Of a stretch of DNA of 64,000 nucleotides, positions 12,346-24,169 are shown in pieces. The stretch comes from Casuarina equisetifolia. Taxonomy: Eukaryota; Streptophyta; Magnoliopsida; Fagales; Casuarinaceae. Below the pieces are notes generated by a model that ran no database searches, had not been told where the DNA came from, and was given only the letters and a program-made list of their open reading frames with translations. Within the stretch, counting starts at the first letter, position 1. Each line of letters begins with the position of its first letter. Where the stretch lies: positions 188,501 to 252,500 of the forward strand of contig CM052358.1 in assembly GCA_028551475.1 (NCBI GenBank), written 5' to 3'. Both the position numbers and the translations under genes were made by a program.

Positions 12346-13830
12346 TTCCAATGTCACTGTGACGTGCGGTAATGGAATTGCTCATATGTTCCATATCATT
12401 GCCCTCCGATTGAGAAAGTTTAACCTCTCTGAATTAGTTGCAAGTTTTAAACTCTCCAGTTGTGATTTTAATAATAATACATGCGTCACCAAAGTAGATT
12501 CTCCAAAAGTAGTCTGGTTTAGTTCACTGGGTTGGCTTTCGTTTCTGATTGCTGAAAGGTGCAAAAGAGAATCCGGTTGGCTACAAGGAGTTATAGTCGG
12601 CCAAGTTAGTGCTTCGATTTTTACAAAGGACAAAAGATCTAATAATCTTCTTCTTCCTACTATTTCTTAAACTGGTCGGCCTATCAAAGAAACTTCCTAT
12701 TCTTAAGGAAGATCCATGATTCACCTTATTTATGTTCTTAATCATGCCTGCTTGAATCATTGAAGCTGCTATACCCTGCGAGCTTCCCCACCCACGTACT
12801 CCCAAAAGTTGTTTGAACATCTTATGCTTTAATCGAAAATCATGGACCATAGACAACGATTGAAAGTGGAATTTATCAGAATTCATAAATATAGTGATTG
12901 GCCTAAGGAATGCATGGTTGCGTAATGAACTTCCACCTGTCGAACTAGTTTAGTGATTTGTGGCTTCCATTTAAGGCTGGCAGATACAGAAGGACCCCAT
13001 CGGAGATTGGGATAGGGCCCCAGGTTGATAACGCCGGCCCCATGAAAGACTTTTTGTTTATTTACAATGCGATGCGTTGCGAATCATGTTGATTTGGGGT
13101 TGTTAAGGCAACATCCAGAAACATCAAACCTGAATTCTGATTTTGTTTTGGTATAATTGCTGTAGAGCGTGCAGTTGCAGACATGGGCACCACTGATTGG
13201 CCATCCGCCACGCGTTTATGCTCTTTTTATCAGGAAACAAAAGTTGTCATCTTTATAACTTAGAAGTGAAGAAAGGAAGAGACAATACTAGCTAAAGAAA
13301 AAGGAGATAGACAATGACCGACACCGTCATATACACCCTCGAACTCAATCCTTTTCAAAGCGAGAGATGTAGGTTAGATTCATACCTACCCCCACTGGTA
13401 GTAATCCGATCAAACTTCTCCTGGGAGAACTTTTCATCTCCCAGTTATATGGGTCTACGTGCTGCCTCAAGAAGTGAAAAAGGAAAGATATCTTCGACTG
13501 ATTCTGACTAGTAGCCCGCAGTTTCCCTGCATTGGAGCTCATTCTTTTCCTTTTTCGCTTTCTTTTTTGAACGAGATTCCATCCGTGATCTATCTAAACT
13601 TCATTCCGTCCTTTTCATTACCTGAGATTCTGTCGAATATGCCAATTTCCTGCTTCTTCCAAGAGCTAGGGCAAAGCTAGGGCAAACAAACAGAGATGGG
13701 AAGAAAAGTAGAATGGTTCATAGATTTTCAGGAAAGCAGACAAAAAACGTAACCTAATCTTATTGCGTTTGTAATGGTTCTTCACGGGTGTCAAAAAGAG
13801 CACCAGTAGAAATCACAGTAGTTGCAAAAT

Positions 13831-13864
13831 TTCCTTCCTTCCTTCCTTCCTTCCTTCCTTCCTT
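13831..13864. repeat. (CCTT)n microsatellite
   Basis: An uninterrupted run of about eight CCTT tetranucleotides, ending at CTTTCTTG. Confidence 0.95.
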
Positions 13865-15005
13865 TCTTGTTTGTTTCGGTGGACTTAGTGGCGCTTATTT
13901 AATAGCATAACACGCGGGAAAATATCCATTGCACCTCAACAAAGTGCCCTCTGGTTTGTTCACTAAAATAATCGGCACAAAGATAACAAAAAAGCTTGCG
14001 AATGAAATTAAAATCCGGTTTTCTATATTACTATACTTTTACAGTAAGGCAATTGAAATGGAGGTGACGAGGGCATCAGTGGTTCGAGCGTATTGGATTA
14101 CGTTTTCGGACTCCGTTTGTGGCCCACGTTTCCTCAATTCAAGTATAAAGTCACTGGATCACTTCATTATTATACAGTAAAGCAGCGATCTTCTTTGCAC
14201 TTAATCCAAAACCATCAAGTTTAGTGAAGAAAAAGCGTGGTGAAAGGAGCTTGCTTGATTAGCGAAATTGGGAAAGCGACATGTATGTTCGCTTCCCTGT
14301 CCACGACTTTCATTATTTTTCATATACTTTGGGTGATTAACTAGGCAAAGATGACAAAGTGATGTGAAAAGAGAATTACCCCATTTTATTAATGCTGCGC
14401 GGAAATACACTTTTACCCCCCTCGTTGTTAGGCCACAAATAATGGAGCATGCAGTATATTCTGATCACGTTATCCTAAATTATGAAATCGTCATACAGTT
14501 TTTCTATCACGGTTGTCCTACATAATCACATCTTTGCCGGAAGACGAAGTCATAGAACATGAAAGAAGAGAGTGACACATATTTTGTTAGTAAGTCTTAA
14601 AACCAAATTAAAAGAGAGAAAAGCACTTGGGATATTATTACTTTATTATATATTTTTTTTATATATAAAGTTGTTATCAATTCTTATAAATCAATTTTAA
14701 GAGAACAAGTGAACTTTATAACATGGTAGAAACTTGATATCAAGTTTTAAGTAAGACACTCGTTCACTTGTAAAAGATATGATTGAAACCCGATATCTAA
14801 AGTATATCTAGAGTTGTTCTTCGTGTTACCAACCCATTTTACATAAGAAAATAAGTAATAGTATGGGACAACCCATGGTTTGAACATATTTTTCTCAAGT
14901 TCTGCGGGGGTAACTTAATTTTTCCTGTTGTCATAATTTGCGGTCACCTGTAGGGTCGTTGGTAGTCGGTTCTCGTACGAAAGACAAAAGGCTGGTGGAA
15001 TCATA

Positions 15006-15679
15006 TGTTAGACTATTTTCAATAGTCCTCACTTATGTGGGCTTATATCAATGTGATTGCTTATCTTTAATTGTTTTATTAATTATTTTTATGGTCCATA
15101 TGTATGAGACATGTTGGATCCATTATTGTTGAATATGGGATTGGCTAGTGTGGACTAGTGCTTTCTATATAGAACAGTGGTGAGTTGGACTATATTGGCA
15201 GCACACTTTGTATATGGCTAAGATCCTTTGCTCCTCAATATATGCATTATGAGTCTACATTTGGTAAAGATCATTTTGGTGGATTAAAAGGTGTTATATT
15301 TCTATCTCTATCACTATATCATGTACAGTAACACGTTTTTTATAAGCATTATGTATAGTATTGTGCACAATAAAAGTATTTTTATATATATTATGAATTG
15401 ATAAGAGAATATATACGGACGGATGAAAAACGAGTAAGCTACCTCTGTTAGTTACGAACGACCTTTCCACGATCTTTAGTAGACCGAGGTTTCTCATCAG
15501 CCAATGGAACTAGAGAGAACAAGGGAGTAAATCTGGCCATTATCCTTGAATAGATGAGTTATCCAACAGCTAGAACGAGTTACAGAATAGGTACGTTTGT
15601 TCTCTTTGTTAAACTTCGTGTTCTAGATAAGTAGCAAGATCTTGGTTTTAAGCTTGGTTGAGCTCAGTTTTTTCTAACA
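15006..15679 (+). repeat. 5' LTR of the non-autonomous retrotransposon
   Basis: 674 bp, TGTTAGA...TCTAACA, aligned over its whole length to 19161-19837. Confidence 0.92.
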
Positions 15680-16783
15680 TTTGGTATCAGAGCCAACATT
15701 TAGCTTCCATCTAGAGCATAAGTTTGTCAAAAATTGAGCAGAAAAACAGGATTTTGGAAAGAAAACTTGGTTTTATGATTTTAGGTTCGTGGGTATTCAA
15801 GTACCCATTTTGGCCGAACCCGGCATATAGTGGTTACCAATCAGTAATCAACCCCACCTATGGCTAGATCGGTGCCGGATCCATCTTTTGCCACCATTGG
15901 TTTTTCGATCGGAGACGGGTCGACTCGACCCATTTTGGTCTTAAACGAATATTGTTGCTGATGACCGCTCAAACGGACCGGGTGTTCTTTTGTATGGGCC
16001 GATGGGTGTTCATCGTTGGGGCGGCGCACCTGCAAGGACTGAAAGCGTCTCGAGAATTGGCTACTTTGACTGTGAACCGGCCAAAATTTCGTCTGCTAGA
16101 ACCGGTTTGTACTGGTTTTCTCGGCGATATTTTTTGATGATATTATGGAGGCACGTGGGTTGTTAGTTAAGTTCCAAATTTTGTGAAAATTTTTATAAAT
16201 TTATTATCTGTCTTATGGTGTCATTTTTCATATTCAAAATTGGTCCGAAATCTCAATTTGTCACTTTATTAGTAAGTAATATTGTATACATATTGAATGT
16301 TATATGTTAAAGCTTGATAATAATTGTATATGGCCATAAAGTTTCTTGATAGATAAGTTTCTCGAATAAATATATTTTCATATAGTTAAATGATAAGGCC
16401 GTGTATGTGAATATTATTATTTGTTGTATTATGAAGTTTATGTTAATGGGCTACTAATTGTTTGTATATTTGATTATTTTAATAATTGGCTAGTTGTACG
16501 CATTTTGACATGCTTCCATAAAGTTATTGTAATTAATGATATAAGCATGCGCGTATAATAATGTTTGTTGAATGTTATTAAAGTTGCAATTTAAGGACAT
16601 TTGAGTTTGCCCCAAGTCCATGATGCTAAATTGCACTTTGTGTGATGTATTATGAGTACTATATTGTTTATGTTCCCTAGTAAGAGAGGGTTTTATGATT
16701 TAGTTGAGTTGTGATCACCACAGCAACATATTCTTGGCTGGATTATGAAATTTTGATCTTACATGTTGTAGGAACAACTTTGA

Positions 16784-16888
16784 TTTTGGTGCATGGTTAT
16801 CAACCCACGGGAGGTAACTGTGTATTGATATTGTAGGGATATTGTTTTGGTGCATGGTTATCAGCCCACAGGAGGTGATTGTGTACTG
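16784..16888 (+). repeat. 61-bp tandem repeat inside the retrotransposon
   Basis: Two units start with TTTTGGTGCATGGTTATCA (16784 and 16845) and continue with CCCAC(G/A)GGAGGT. A further degenerate CAGCCCACAGGTGGT motif follows at about 16932. The interior is otherwise non-coding, so the repeats could belong to a packaging or structural RNA region. That role is inference. Confidence 0.7.
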
Positions 16889-19160
16889 AAATTTGTGTCA
16901 CGTGAGTTTAGACTGGTCAAAGTGGTCTATACAGCCCACAGGTGGTAGACTATAATGATTGAAATTTACTTATGACAGTACTATGTTGTTGAGAACTATG
17001 TTGTTAAGCACTATGTTGTTGGGTTGTCACATTGCATCTCATGTATTCTGCTCACAGGTGTTTGCATGATGGTGTGTATGTGAGTTTTATGTTGGAGTAC
17101 TCACATAATGATGATGTTGTTGTCACCTTGTCAACTATATTGTGATACATATTGAGGTTTATAAATAATTTGACTTATGTAATGGATGGAAAACATAAAG
17201 TTTGCCATAAAGATAAAATGATAACACTCACTTGTTGATATGGTGAGACTGATGTTCATTGATATGTTGAGCAAGGTTGAAACTTATTGCTCATGAGAAG
17301 GTTAACTATGTTTTACTTTGAAGCATTGAAAAGGTTTAAGTAACCTTTGTGTTTTTGGACATTAGTTTTCAAATGCAATCTGGTTTCTTTATATATTGGA
17401 TGGATGTGTCTATAATTTTGATGTTAAAAACTCTGTTGTTAATATATTATATAATGGAGTTAGAGTTGGCAACTGCATTATGTTTGATAATTCTATTAAT
17501 TATTCTTATCTCCTTATGGGATTTATGTTGTTTGTAGTATTGTAAAGAATGTTCTTTAAAGAACATTACCTAGAGACATGTCTCATGCAGTATGGTACAA
17601 AAGATTTGGCTATGCTTTTAGGCCCAAAATAGACATACTAATTAAGTTGTATATCTTGCCTTATCTTGATCATGATCTAAAAATCTATGTGAAATGTTGG
17701 ATAAGATTATGACCAATTGAGTATATACTTGTGACCTATAAGAGGTTGTTCATACGAATATTAAAGGACCATATATGATTATGCTGCATGAAAGTTCTTA
17801 TTTTATCAATTTCCTTAATGACCTTTCTTGATATGGTTATTTGTGTTTAATTATTTCTTAAGAGAAAAGAAAGGTATAAAGTTGTGATATGAAATTTGGA
17901 AGTACATGATTATGATGTGGATATTATTACTAATTCTCCGTCTAGATTGTGATTGCATATATTGAAACATAATGATGTTTGGATGACTTCACAGCATTGA
18001 TATTTGAAATGGTTATGTGAAAAATAAGATGGATTATTGTATATATCTAAAGATCAGTGGGAGTATCCCTGATTCTTTTCTTGTTGATTCTTTTCTTGCC
18101 ATGAAGATGTATTATTTATGAATGATTTTAGTGGTCACTCCATGTTGTGAAAGGATAAAAGGTTATCTCTTAACCTGTAAATGTGTAGAGTAATTAAAGT
18201 TGTCTTGGTATACCATTTGGATTATGCGTGTTACAAAGCTGTCGCTTAAGAATTTCATCTCATACAGTTATTGGCAAACTTATAAAATATTGATGAATTC
18301 TTTAAAAGTTGTCAGATTCATAAGAAAGTTGACAAAATTGTTTGTCTTGCTCAACCTATTCAGTTTTATATATATTATAGTGCTGAAATCATTTATGTTA
18401 TTTATGAGATATCTCAAGGTTTGAGCATATAATAATATACTTCTTAAGACAGATGACACCACAGTAAAGTATATTGTTACAGATGCATTACTTGTGTATG
18501 ATCCCACTAAAGGACTTGGTCCTTGTTATTGTGTAAAGACATGTCACTTATGTGAAACTATGAACATCATGAGATGTTGTTGATTAGTGGGAGTTCTTTG
18601 TGTCTTTATTGTGGACTATTGTTGCATCTGTGATGTTTATCATGAGGTAAATGTGATTTTGAGATATATATATGTTGATAACCTGTAAAGCACATTGGTG
18701 CTTTATATGTGACAGGTTGAAATGTGCATGCACATCTTTTTGCCTATATATATTTCGGTATCTCTTTTGGTATGGTGGGGGCATTGTGTTGAACTTAAAG
18801 GTCATACTGGATTGGAATGTCTTGTAATATGTTGTTGTTGTTGAGCTTAAATTTTGTGGAAAAGACATTTGATGAATTGGATCGACAACAAAGAATGATA
18901 CATTTTGATTTGTTGCATCATCATGTTGCCACACTACCATATTAATCCACGTCAGTAGAGTGGAAGGCTCTTGTAATCATGGATTTTGCTGTGTTGTTTA
19001 TAAGATGTAGCTAATGACATGGTTCGGAGTCTAAAGCTTTATGGGACCAGATTGTTTTTTTAAGGATCGTTTCAGGATTGAAATATTGTTTGCACACTTC
19101 AATGTTTTTCAAAATGTTTTATTATATGCAATTCACATTGTTATAGCCCAAGTGGGAGAA

Positions 19161-19837
19161 TGTTAGACTATTTTCAATAGTCCTCACTTATATGGGCTTA
19201 TATCAATGTAATTGCTTATCTTCAATTGTTTTATTAATTATTTTGTGGTCTATATGTATGAGACATGCTGGATCCATTATTGTTGAATATGGGACTGGCT
19301 AGTGTGGGCTGTTGCTTGTTGTATAGAACAATGATGAGTTGGACTATATTGGCAGCACACTTTGTATATGGCTAAGATCCCTCCTTTGCCTATCAATATA
19401 TGCACTATAAGTCTACATTTGGTAAAGATCATGTTGGTGGATTAAAAGGTGTTATATTTCTATCTCTATTACTATATCAAGTACAGTAACACGTTTTTTA
19501 TAAACATTGTGTACAGTACTGTGCACAGTAAAAGTATTTTTATATATATTATGAATTGATAAGAGAATATATACGAATGGACGAAAAACGAGTAAGCTAC
19601 CTCTATTGGTTACAAACAATCTCTCCATGATCTTTAGTAGACTGAGGTGTCTCATCAACCAATGAAACTAAAGAGAACAAGGGAGTAAATTTGGCCATTA
19701 TCCTTGATTAGATGAGTTATCCAACAACTAGAATGAGTTGCAGAATAGGTACGTTTGTTCTCTTTGTTAAACTTCGTGTTCTAGATGAGTAGCAAGATCT
19801 TGGTTTTGAGTTTGGTTGAGGTCGATTTTTTCTAACA
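19161..19837 (+). repeat. 3' LTR of the non-autonomous retrotransposon
   Basis: 677 bp, same ends as the 5' LTR, directly preceded by the polypurine tract and followed by TCATA. Confidence 0.92.
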
Positions 19838-20516
19838 TCATACACCTAAATAAAGGTTAAGAACAGTACAAAGCAATGACTATCGGTTTTAGCATGTCCA
19901 AATTATTCCCTGTCGGCTATGTATCTTTGAAGAATAATTCTCTCCCTCTCTCAATGATATGTGTGTATTGTAGTCGCTTTGGATAAGGAAAGGTATTTTG
20001 GGCTTTTCCCGTTCTTCTCCCTGTGGAGGATCTTACTGCTTCGGAGAGTGCCTTTTTATGTTATGGAGAAACTTCTCAAATCACATATCATTTTGCCACG
20101 AACTTTTGGCAGCATTTGGTACACATATGTAATGTTATAGTATACAAATAATATATATATATATAAATATAGATATTGATTATGTATATATGATAGATGT
20201 TTATGTGGTCCAGATGGTAACTGGCTGTGAGAGTGAAACTTTAGTAGATGACATGTTAGCACTAAGACAACACCAAAGCAATAAAATATATGCTTTAAAT
20301 ACACCATACACTAACTACGGGTTTTTACATAATATAATAATACCCCTAGTCTTGTAGGACACTGACATTTTCCAAACCATTCTTTCCTTTGAGTAAGAGA
20401 CTACCCCACCATTTACTTTAGCAGCTTTTTCTCGATCGATATACAGAGCGAGAGAGGACTTTTTGTTCTCGTTTTAGGTTTTAGCCCAGGCGTCGGGCAT
20501 TTATTATAGTTCGAGA
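19838..20516. other. Intergenic, 3' side of the bZIP gene
   Basis: AT-rich sequence with a short TA run near 20,150. It holds the presumed 3' untranslated region of the bZIP gene just right of it. Nothing else is recognisable. Confidence 0.4.
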
Positions 20517-21167
20517 TCATAAAATTAATGGAGGGATTGGTTGGGACGTGGTGCTGTTGCATGGCCATGCAGTCGCCGGATGTTGCAGTCGCCGGAGGGC
20601 CAAAATCCTACCAATCTCCAACAGTTTGTGTCGGAGCATCTGGTATTCCGAGCGGAGCTGGTGGTTCTCTCTTTGTATGCGGTTGGAGTGGTACAAAAAG
20701 GAGCGCAAGCGGTTCGAAAGGTTTCGGTTTTCCATCCTAAACCGGTTCACCTGGTTCCTTAGGTTTTCTAAGTGCTTCTGTTTACGCATGCGTGACCTCC
20801 TGGCCGATTCCCGGTTCGATATCATCCGCCTCCGTTTTCGCTCGTCCACCGGCGACCCCTCTCGCTTCGGTTTCGGCTCGTCCGAACCACACGGGGAATT
20901 CAAAGGACTCGGGTTTTGGTTTTGGTCCGGGTCATCGGAACCGGATCCGGACATGACCGGTTTCGAAGACTGAAACGCATCCGGTTCCCACGTTGGGGAT
21001 CGGACCCTAGCCTCCGAACCGGAGTTGGAAACGACGGGGTTGGGGGAATGGATGGGTTGCAACAGTTCATCCTGATAGTCCCACGGCGGAAAGCCGGCGT
21101 CGAAAGACCAAAGCGGTTTTCCAGGCCGGCCATCGACCGGGAAGAGGGTTGGAAATGCTGACGACAT
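20517..21167 (-). CDS. Group-S-type bZIP transcription factor, intronless, 216 aa
   Basis: A single uninterrupted frame runs from ATG at 21167 to TGA at 20517-20519. Residues 108-131 are the basic region (DERKRRRMISNRESARRSRM) with the invariant N118-x7-R126. The leucine zipper follows in register: L136, F143, L150, F157, I164, L171, L178 and I185. The N-terminal half (1-105) is Pro/Ser/Asp-rich and probably disordered. The C-terminus WPCNSTTSQPIPPLIL resembles a small subset of plant S-type bZIPs with a long zipper. Such proteins bind ACGT-core DNA as homo- or heterodimers in the nucleus. Lack of introns is normal for group S. A TATA-like box lies about 100 bp upstream. No sucrose-control upstream peptide was recognised. 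The exact orthologue is uncertain. Confidence 0.93.
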   Translation of the reverse strand: MSSAFPTLFPVDGRPGKPLWSFDAGFPPWDYQDELLQPIHSPNPVVSNSGSEARVRSPTWEPDAFQSSKPVMSGSGSDDPDQNQNPSPLNSPCGSDEPKPKREGSPVDERKRRRMISNRESARRSRMRKQKHLENLRNQVNRFRMENRNLSNRLRSFLYHSNRIQRENHQLRSEYQMLRHKLLEIGRILALRRLQHPATAWPCNSTTSQPIPPLIL

Positions 21168-21262
21168 GGCCAGAACGAGGGGAAAAAAAGCTCGATCTGC
21201 CGAAACTGATAGGAGGAGGGAGGAGGGAGGAAGAAAGGGAAGAAATGAGGAGGAGGGGCAGT

Positions 21263-21270
21263 CTATTTAT
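21263..21270 (-). promoter_or_regulatory. Probable TATA box of the bZIP gene
   Basis: Minus-strand ATAAATAG about 100 bp upstream of the bZIP start codon, within an otherwise GC-richer leader. Position and sequence fit; there is no direct evidence of use. Confidence 0.55.
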
Positions 21271-21488
21271 GGGCAAAGCGGGGGACTGAGTGGCGTCCAT
21301 GGCAGGGTATTTTCGTCCAACAAAAGAGCAAACTGTGTGTGTACAGGACTTAGCTTTTGAGTCAGGTGGCACTAACTTTATAAAGCGACATCGAGATTGG
21401 GTGGGTGACATCACCCGCCGTGGGGCCCAGAAAGTGATTGGGTTTCTGCTTAGTCACGAAGAAACAAATTGCTCCGGACCCATCTCTG

Positions 21489-21496
21489 CCACGTGT
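21489..21496. promoter_or_regulatory. G-box/ABRE-like ACGT element
   Basis: CCACGTGT about 320 bp upstream of the bZIP start. ACGT-core elements are themselves bZIP targets, so autoregulation is conceivable but not shown. Confidence 0.4.
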
Positions 21497-22189
21497 TATG
21501 GTCCAGTTGGCCGACCTCCGCATCTCCGCTCGGGCTAGCCGAGCCCTTCGGGTTTTCGAGTCTCGGTAGCCAATGCATCGGCGCCGAGCCGGCCACCGTC
21601 CAAGTTGCGGGTTTTTTATTTGGGTGTTTAATGGGGGGATTGGTTGTTCGTCACGCCATAATATTTGAGGGGGTAATTTAGGGCTAACGACAGCGACATC
21701 CTCGGTTAATTATTACGACTTACGTTTGCTACTTGTCTTCCTTTCTTTTTTTCTTTCCCTTTCTTTCTTTTTCTTTGTTTTTTTGACTTACGAAAAACTT
21801 TGACCCCAGTTGTTGCCATAAATCGCAAAGCATTATATAAGATGCATGAAATTATGTTACTGAAGTTTAAAAGATACCACATTAGGTTACAATTTAGATA
21901 TAAAAAATAGCCTCACAACTAGTGAGCTAACCGTTGAATCAAATTTTAGATTTATTTCTAACTTTTTTTCTACACTCAATGTATAAGAAAGGCTTGGACA
22001 CCATTGGCTGCCATAAATTGCAAAGTAGTACTTGGATGCATGAAATTTCTTAAAAAACCTAAAAGATTAACTTAAAAGATGGTTTGAAAGTTAAATAAGG
22101 TTTTATTTATTTAAATTTCACTATATAAATTATTTCTTTCATTGTGAGACTTTTGTTTTGTATACACATTTTTGCATGGCAAGCAACAT
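21497..22189. other. Intergenic, distal promoter side of bZIP
   Basis: Contains a pyrimidine-rich run (about 21,738-21,785) and AT-rich sequence. No gene seen. Confidence 0.4.
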
Positions 22190-22700
22190 GTGCATCAAGT
22201 AAGTTGCATGGCTAAAAAGCATCAGTTGGAAATAAAACCTTATCAAAATATAGATTTTTGGGAAAGCAAATGAAGGATGAGGATAAAAAATTTCAACTTT
22301 CCGTGTACTCTTCCCAACCTTAATTACAATTACTAAACAATCATGTTTCAAAGACAAAATATAGGCTTCGATTTTTCCTATTGACCTAGTCCAAATAGCA
22401 GCAATTTGCAACATCACCACATTAGCTTAGGGTTTTGGGATTAGAAATTAAGCGTCGCCACTTAGAAATTCAGTGCTGTAGCCTAGCCTACGACTGCACC
22501 GTGTTAGAGAAAAATTGTAGCCTGCATTTTTGTCTTTGAAACATGATTGTTTAAGTAACTGTAACTAAAGTTGGGAAGAATACGTGAATAGCAGAAATTC
22601 TCTCTGTCTCTCAGTCTCTCTCTCTCATTTGCTTTCCGGCGACGTTTATTTGCCTACAAGGTTTTATTTCCTGCTGATGTACCTGGGCTTCTCAACTAAG
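22190..22700. repeat. Long imperfect inverted repeat (foldback), arms about 185 bp, loop about 115 bp
   Basis: The left arm (about 22,200-22,386) is the reverse complement of the right arm (about 22,505-22,690). The best-matching core reads TTTGTCTTTGAAACATGATT in the right arm. Other matched blocks are GGTTTTATTTCC, CATTTGCTTTCC and GTTGGGAAGA. Mismatches and short indels are spread along the arms. Clear terminal repeats with a target duplication were not found, so it is not obviously a MITE. Transcribed, it would form a long hairpin. Confidence 0.7.
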
Positions 22701-24169
22701 TTATCCCCAAAGCTTCTGTGCGACACGGAACGGTTGCTACAAAAAGTCATATGGGGCAAAAGGGTGGGAAGCTCGGAGTTCATGGAACATCATCATTCCT
22801 TTGGAACAGATTAATCATGAAAATCAGCGCAGGCCTCAAAGTTTACGGAGTAGGGAATCTATAGCTTCCTAGAATCATCTTTGTGGTTGGAAAAGAATGT
22901 CACGAAACAAAAGAAACAAAGCGGGGCTCATGGGGTGGTTGCATGGCCAATGGTTAGCACGAGGCCGACATCTAAAAGCTTTGCTCTAATCACAAATCAT
23001 GGGCGAAAGGATGCTCGTGTTTTTATAACTTATTTTAGTCCTCGATCGGTGACTAATTTGATTCTCAGGAGGGACAGACATGTAGCTTCGCTTTTGTAAA
23101 TATTCTTCTGCACTCCATTCATGTTACAATGTTACGACCCTTGACATATTAAAATGGTCGAATATTCTGTCATGAGTTTTCTTAATGCCAAAGCTGCAAC
23201 TGCCATTTAACCTTTGTTCTAAGAACTAAAAAGTTTACATCAAGAGAGTAGGCCTCATGTGAAAGATACTCTCAAGTACCAAACATGTTTAGCCTAATCA
23301 TGGACACAAGGATCCAAAGTCGGTTCCGACACCATGTGAGTGTTCGGTAATGTCCAACGGTCCCGAATTCGATGATAGATTGCATAATGAGGATGTTTGG
23401 TAAGAAAGTCGAACATGCATCCCAATGGCGTAGAGGAAGGGGGGAAGCAAAAAGGAGAGAGACAGGTTTTAGAAAACGTTTGCGAAAGAGGTTTCAAGGT
23501 TTGCTTTTTCCTTTTTCCTTTTTCCTTTTTGCGTTGTGGCCTTTGGAATGAGGGAGTCCAAACTAGTGGCACACCATATCCATCACTTTGAAAATATTAC
23601 AGGATATTAGCCATGGGCTTTGCGAATCACCGTCCCCATCCCCAGCTAGTTATGGACCACGCAGAGTCGATGAAGTACTGATGGAGCATCAGCTACAGTC
23701 TTCACGTACCAAATTTAGCTGGCAGTGGACCATGACCATCACATGGAAAAAAGTTTACACTGTTCGACCTGAACTACTTCAGTTTACATTGAAAAAAGTT
23801 TCCTAATATCTTTTTATTGGAAAATAGAGTTCTCACTTGCAACTTATCTTACAAGCTTCGACACCTTTCATCAAATTGTAAGTATAACACACGACCATTG
23901 CAAGCCCGTGGTCGTGGTTGAATCGAGAACGGTGTTCAGAGCTTGAAACATGAGCTTCTGATTACGTCATGGAGTCTTGCAATTTCTTTCCTTTGTGACA
24001 AGACTTTATGCTCTTATTTCCCTCCGTGTAAGTTAGGGATATTCCGTTTGTGGTTTCCTTGTCTTGTATTGGTTCGGGTTTCTCTTTCTCAAGTCAAGGA
24101 AAGTGGCCTCTCCCTTTCAGGCTCCACAATCATGCATTCCCATGGGAGCACAGAAATAAATCCTAGAGA
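22701..24169. other. Intergenic, no gene supported
   Basis: Short open frames only, with no family motif and no paired splice sites. A CCTTTTT-type run lies near 23,500-23,530. The region ends at the left border of the duplicated phytosulfokine unit. Confidence 0.4.

Larger units (their letters stand above)
10581..15005. other. Long intergenic stretch with microsatellites; no gene supported
   Basis: Contents that can be named are a TAC/TAT-type run near 11,880-11,905, a GA microsatellite at 12,324-12,345 and a CCTT microsatellite at 13,831-13,864. About 13,300-13,690 has a composition and wording unlike its neighbours and may be organelle-derived (see findings). Open frames of 60-100 codons occur on both strands, but none shows a family motif or paired splice sites. 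Confidence 0.4.
15006..19837 (+). mobile_element. Complete non-autonomous LTR retrotransposon (LARD-like), 4.83 kb
   Basis: Two direct long terminal repeats (15006-15679 and 19161-19837) both begin TGTTAGA and end TCTAACA. The element is flanked by an identical 5-bp target duplication, TCATA, at 15001-15005 and 19838-19842. One base after the 5' LTR stands TTGGTATCAGAGCC (15681 on), a standard primer-binding site for initiator Met-tRNA. The 3' LTR is preceded by the purine tract AAGTGGGAGAA (19150-19160). The 3.48-kb interior has stops in all frames and no recognisable gag, protease, reverse transcriptase or integrase motif. It must therefore have moved with proteins supplied by another element. 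The LTRs differ at several percent of positions by eye, so the insertion is not recent. Confidence 0.9.

Noticed and set aside
11520-12900. Possible decayed gene with Lys/Asp-rich peptides
   Set aside because: Frames are short and interrupted, and no conserved block could be named.
18584-18940. 118-codon minus-strand frame inside the LTR retrotransposon
   Set aside because: It is antisense to the element and has no gag/pol or other motif; probably chance in AT-rich DNA.
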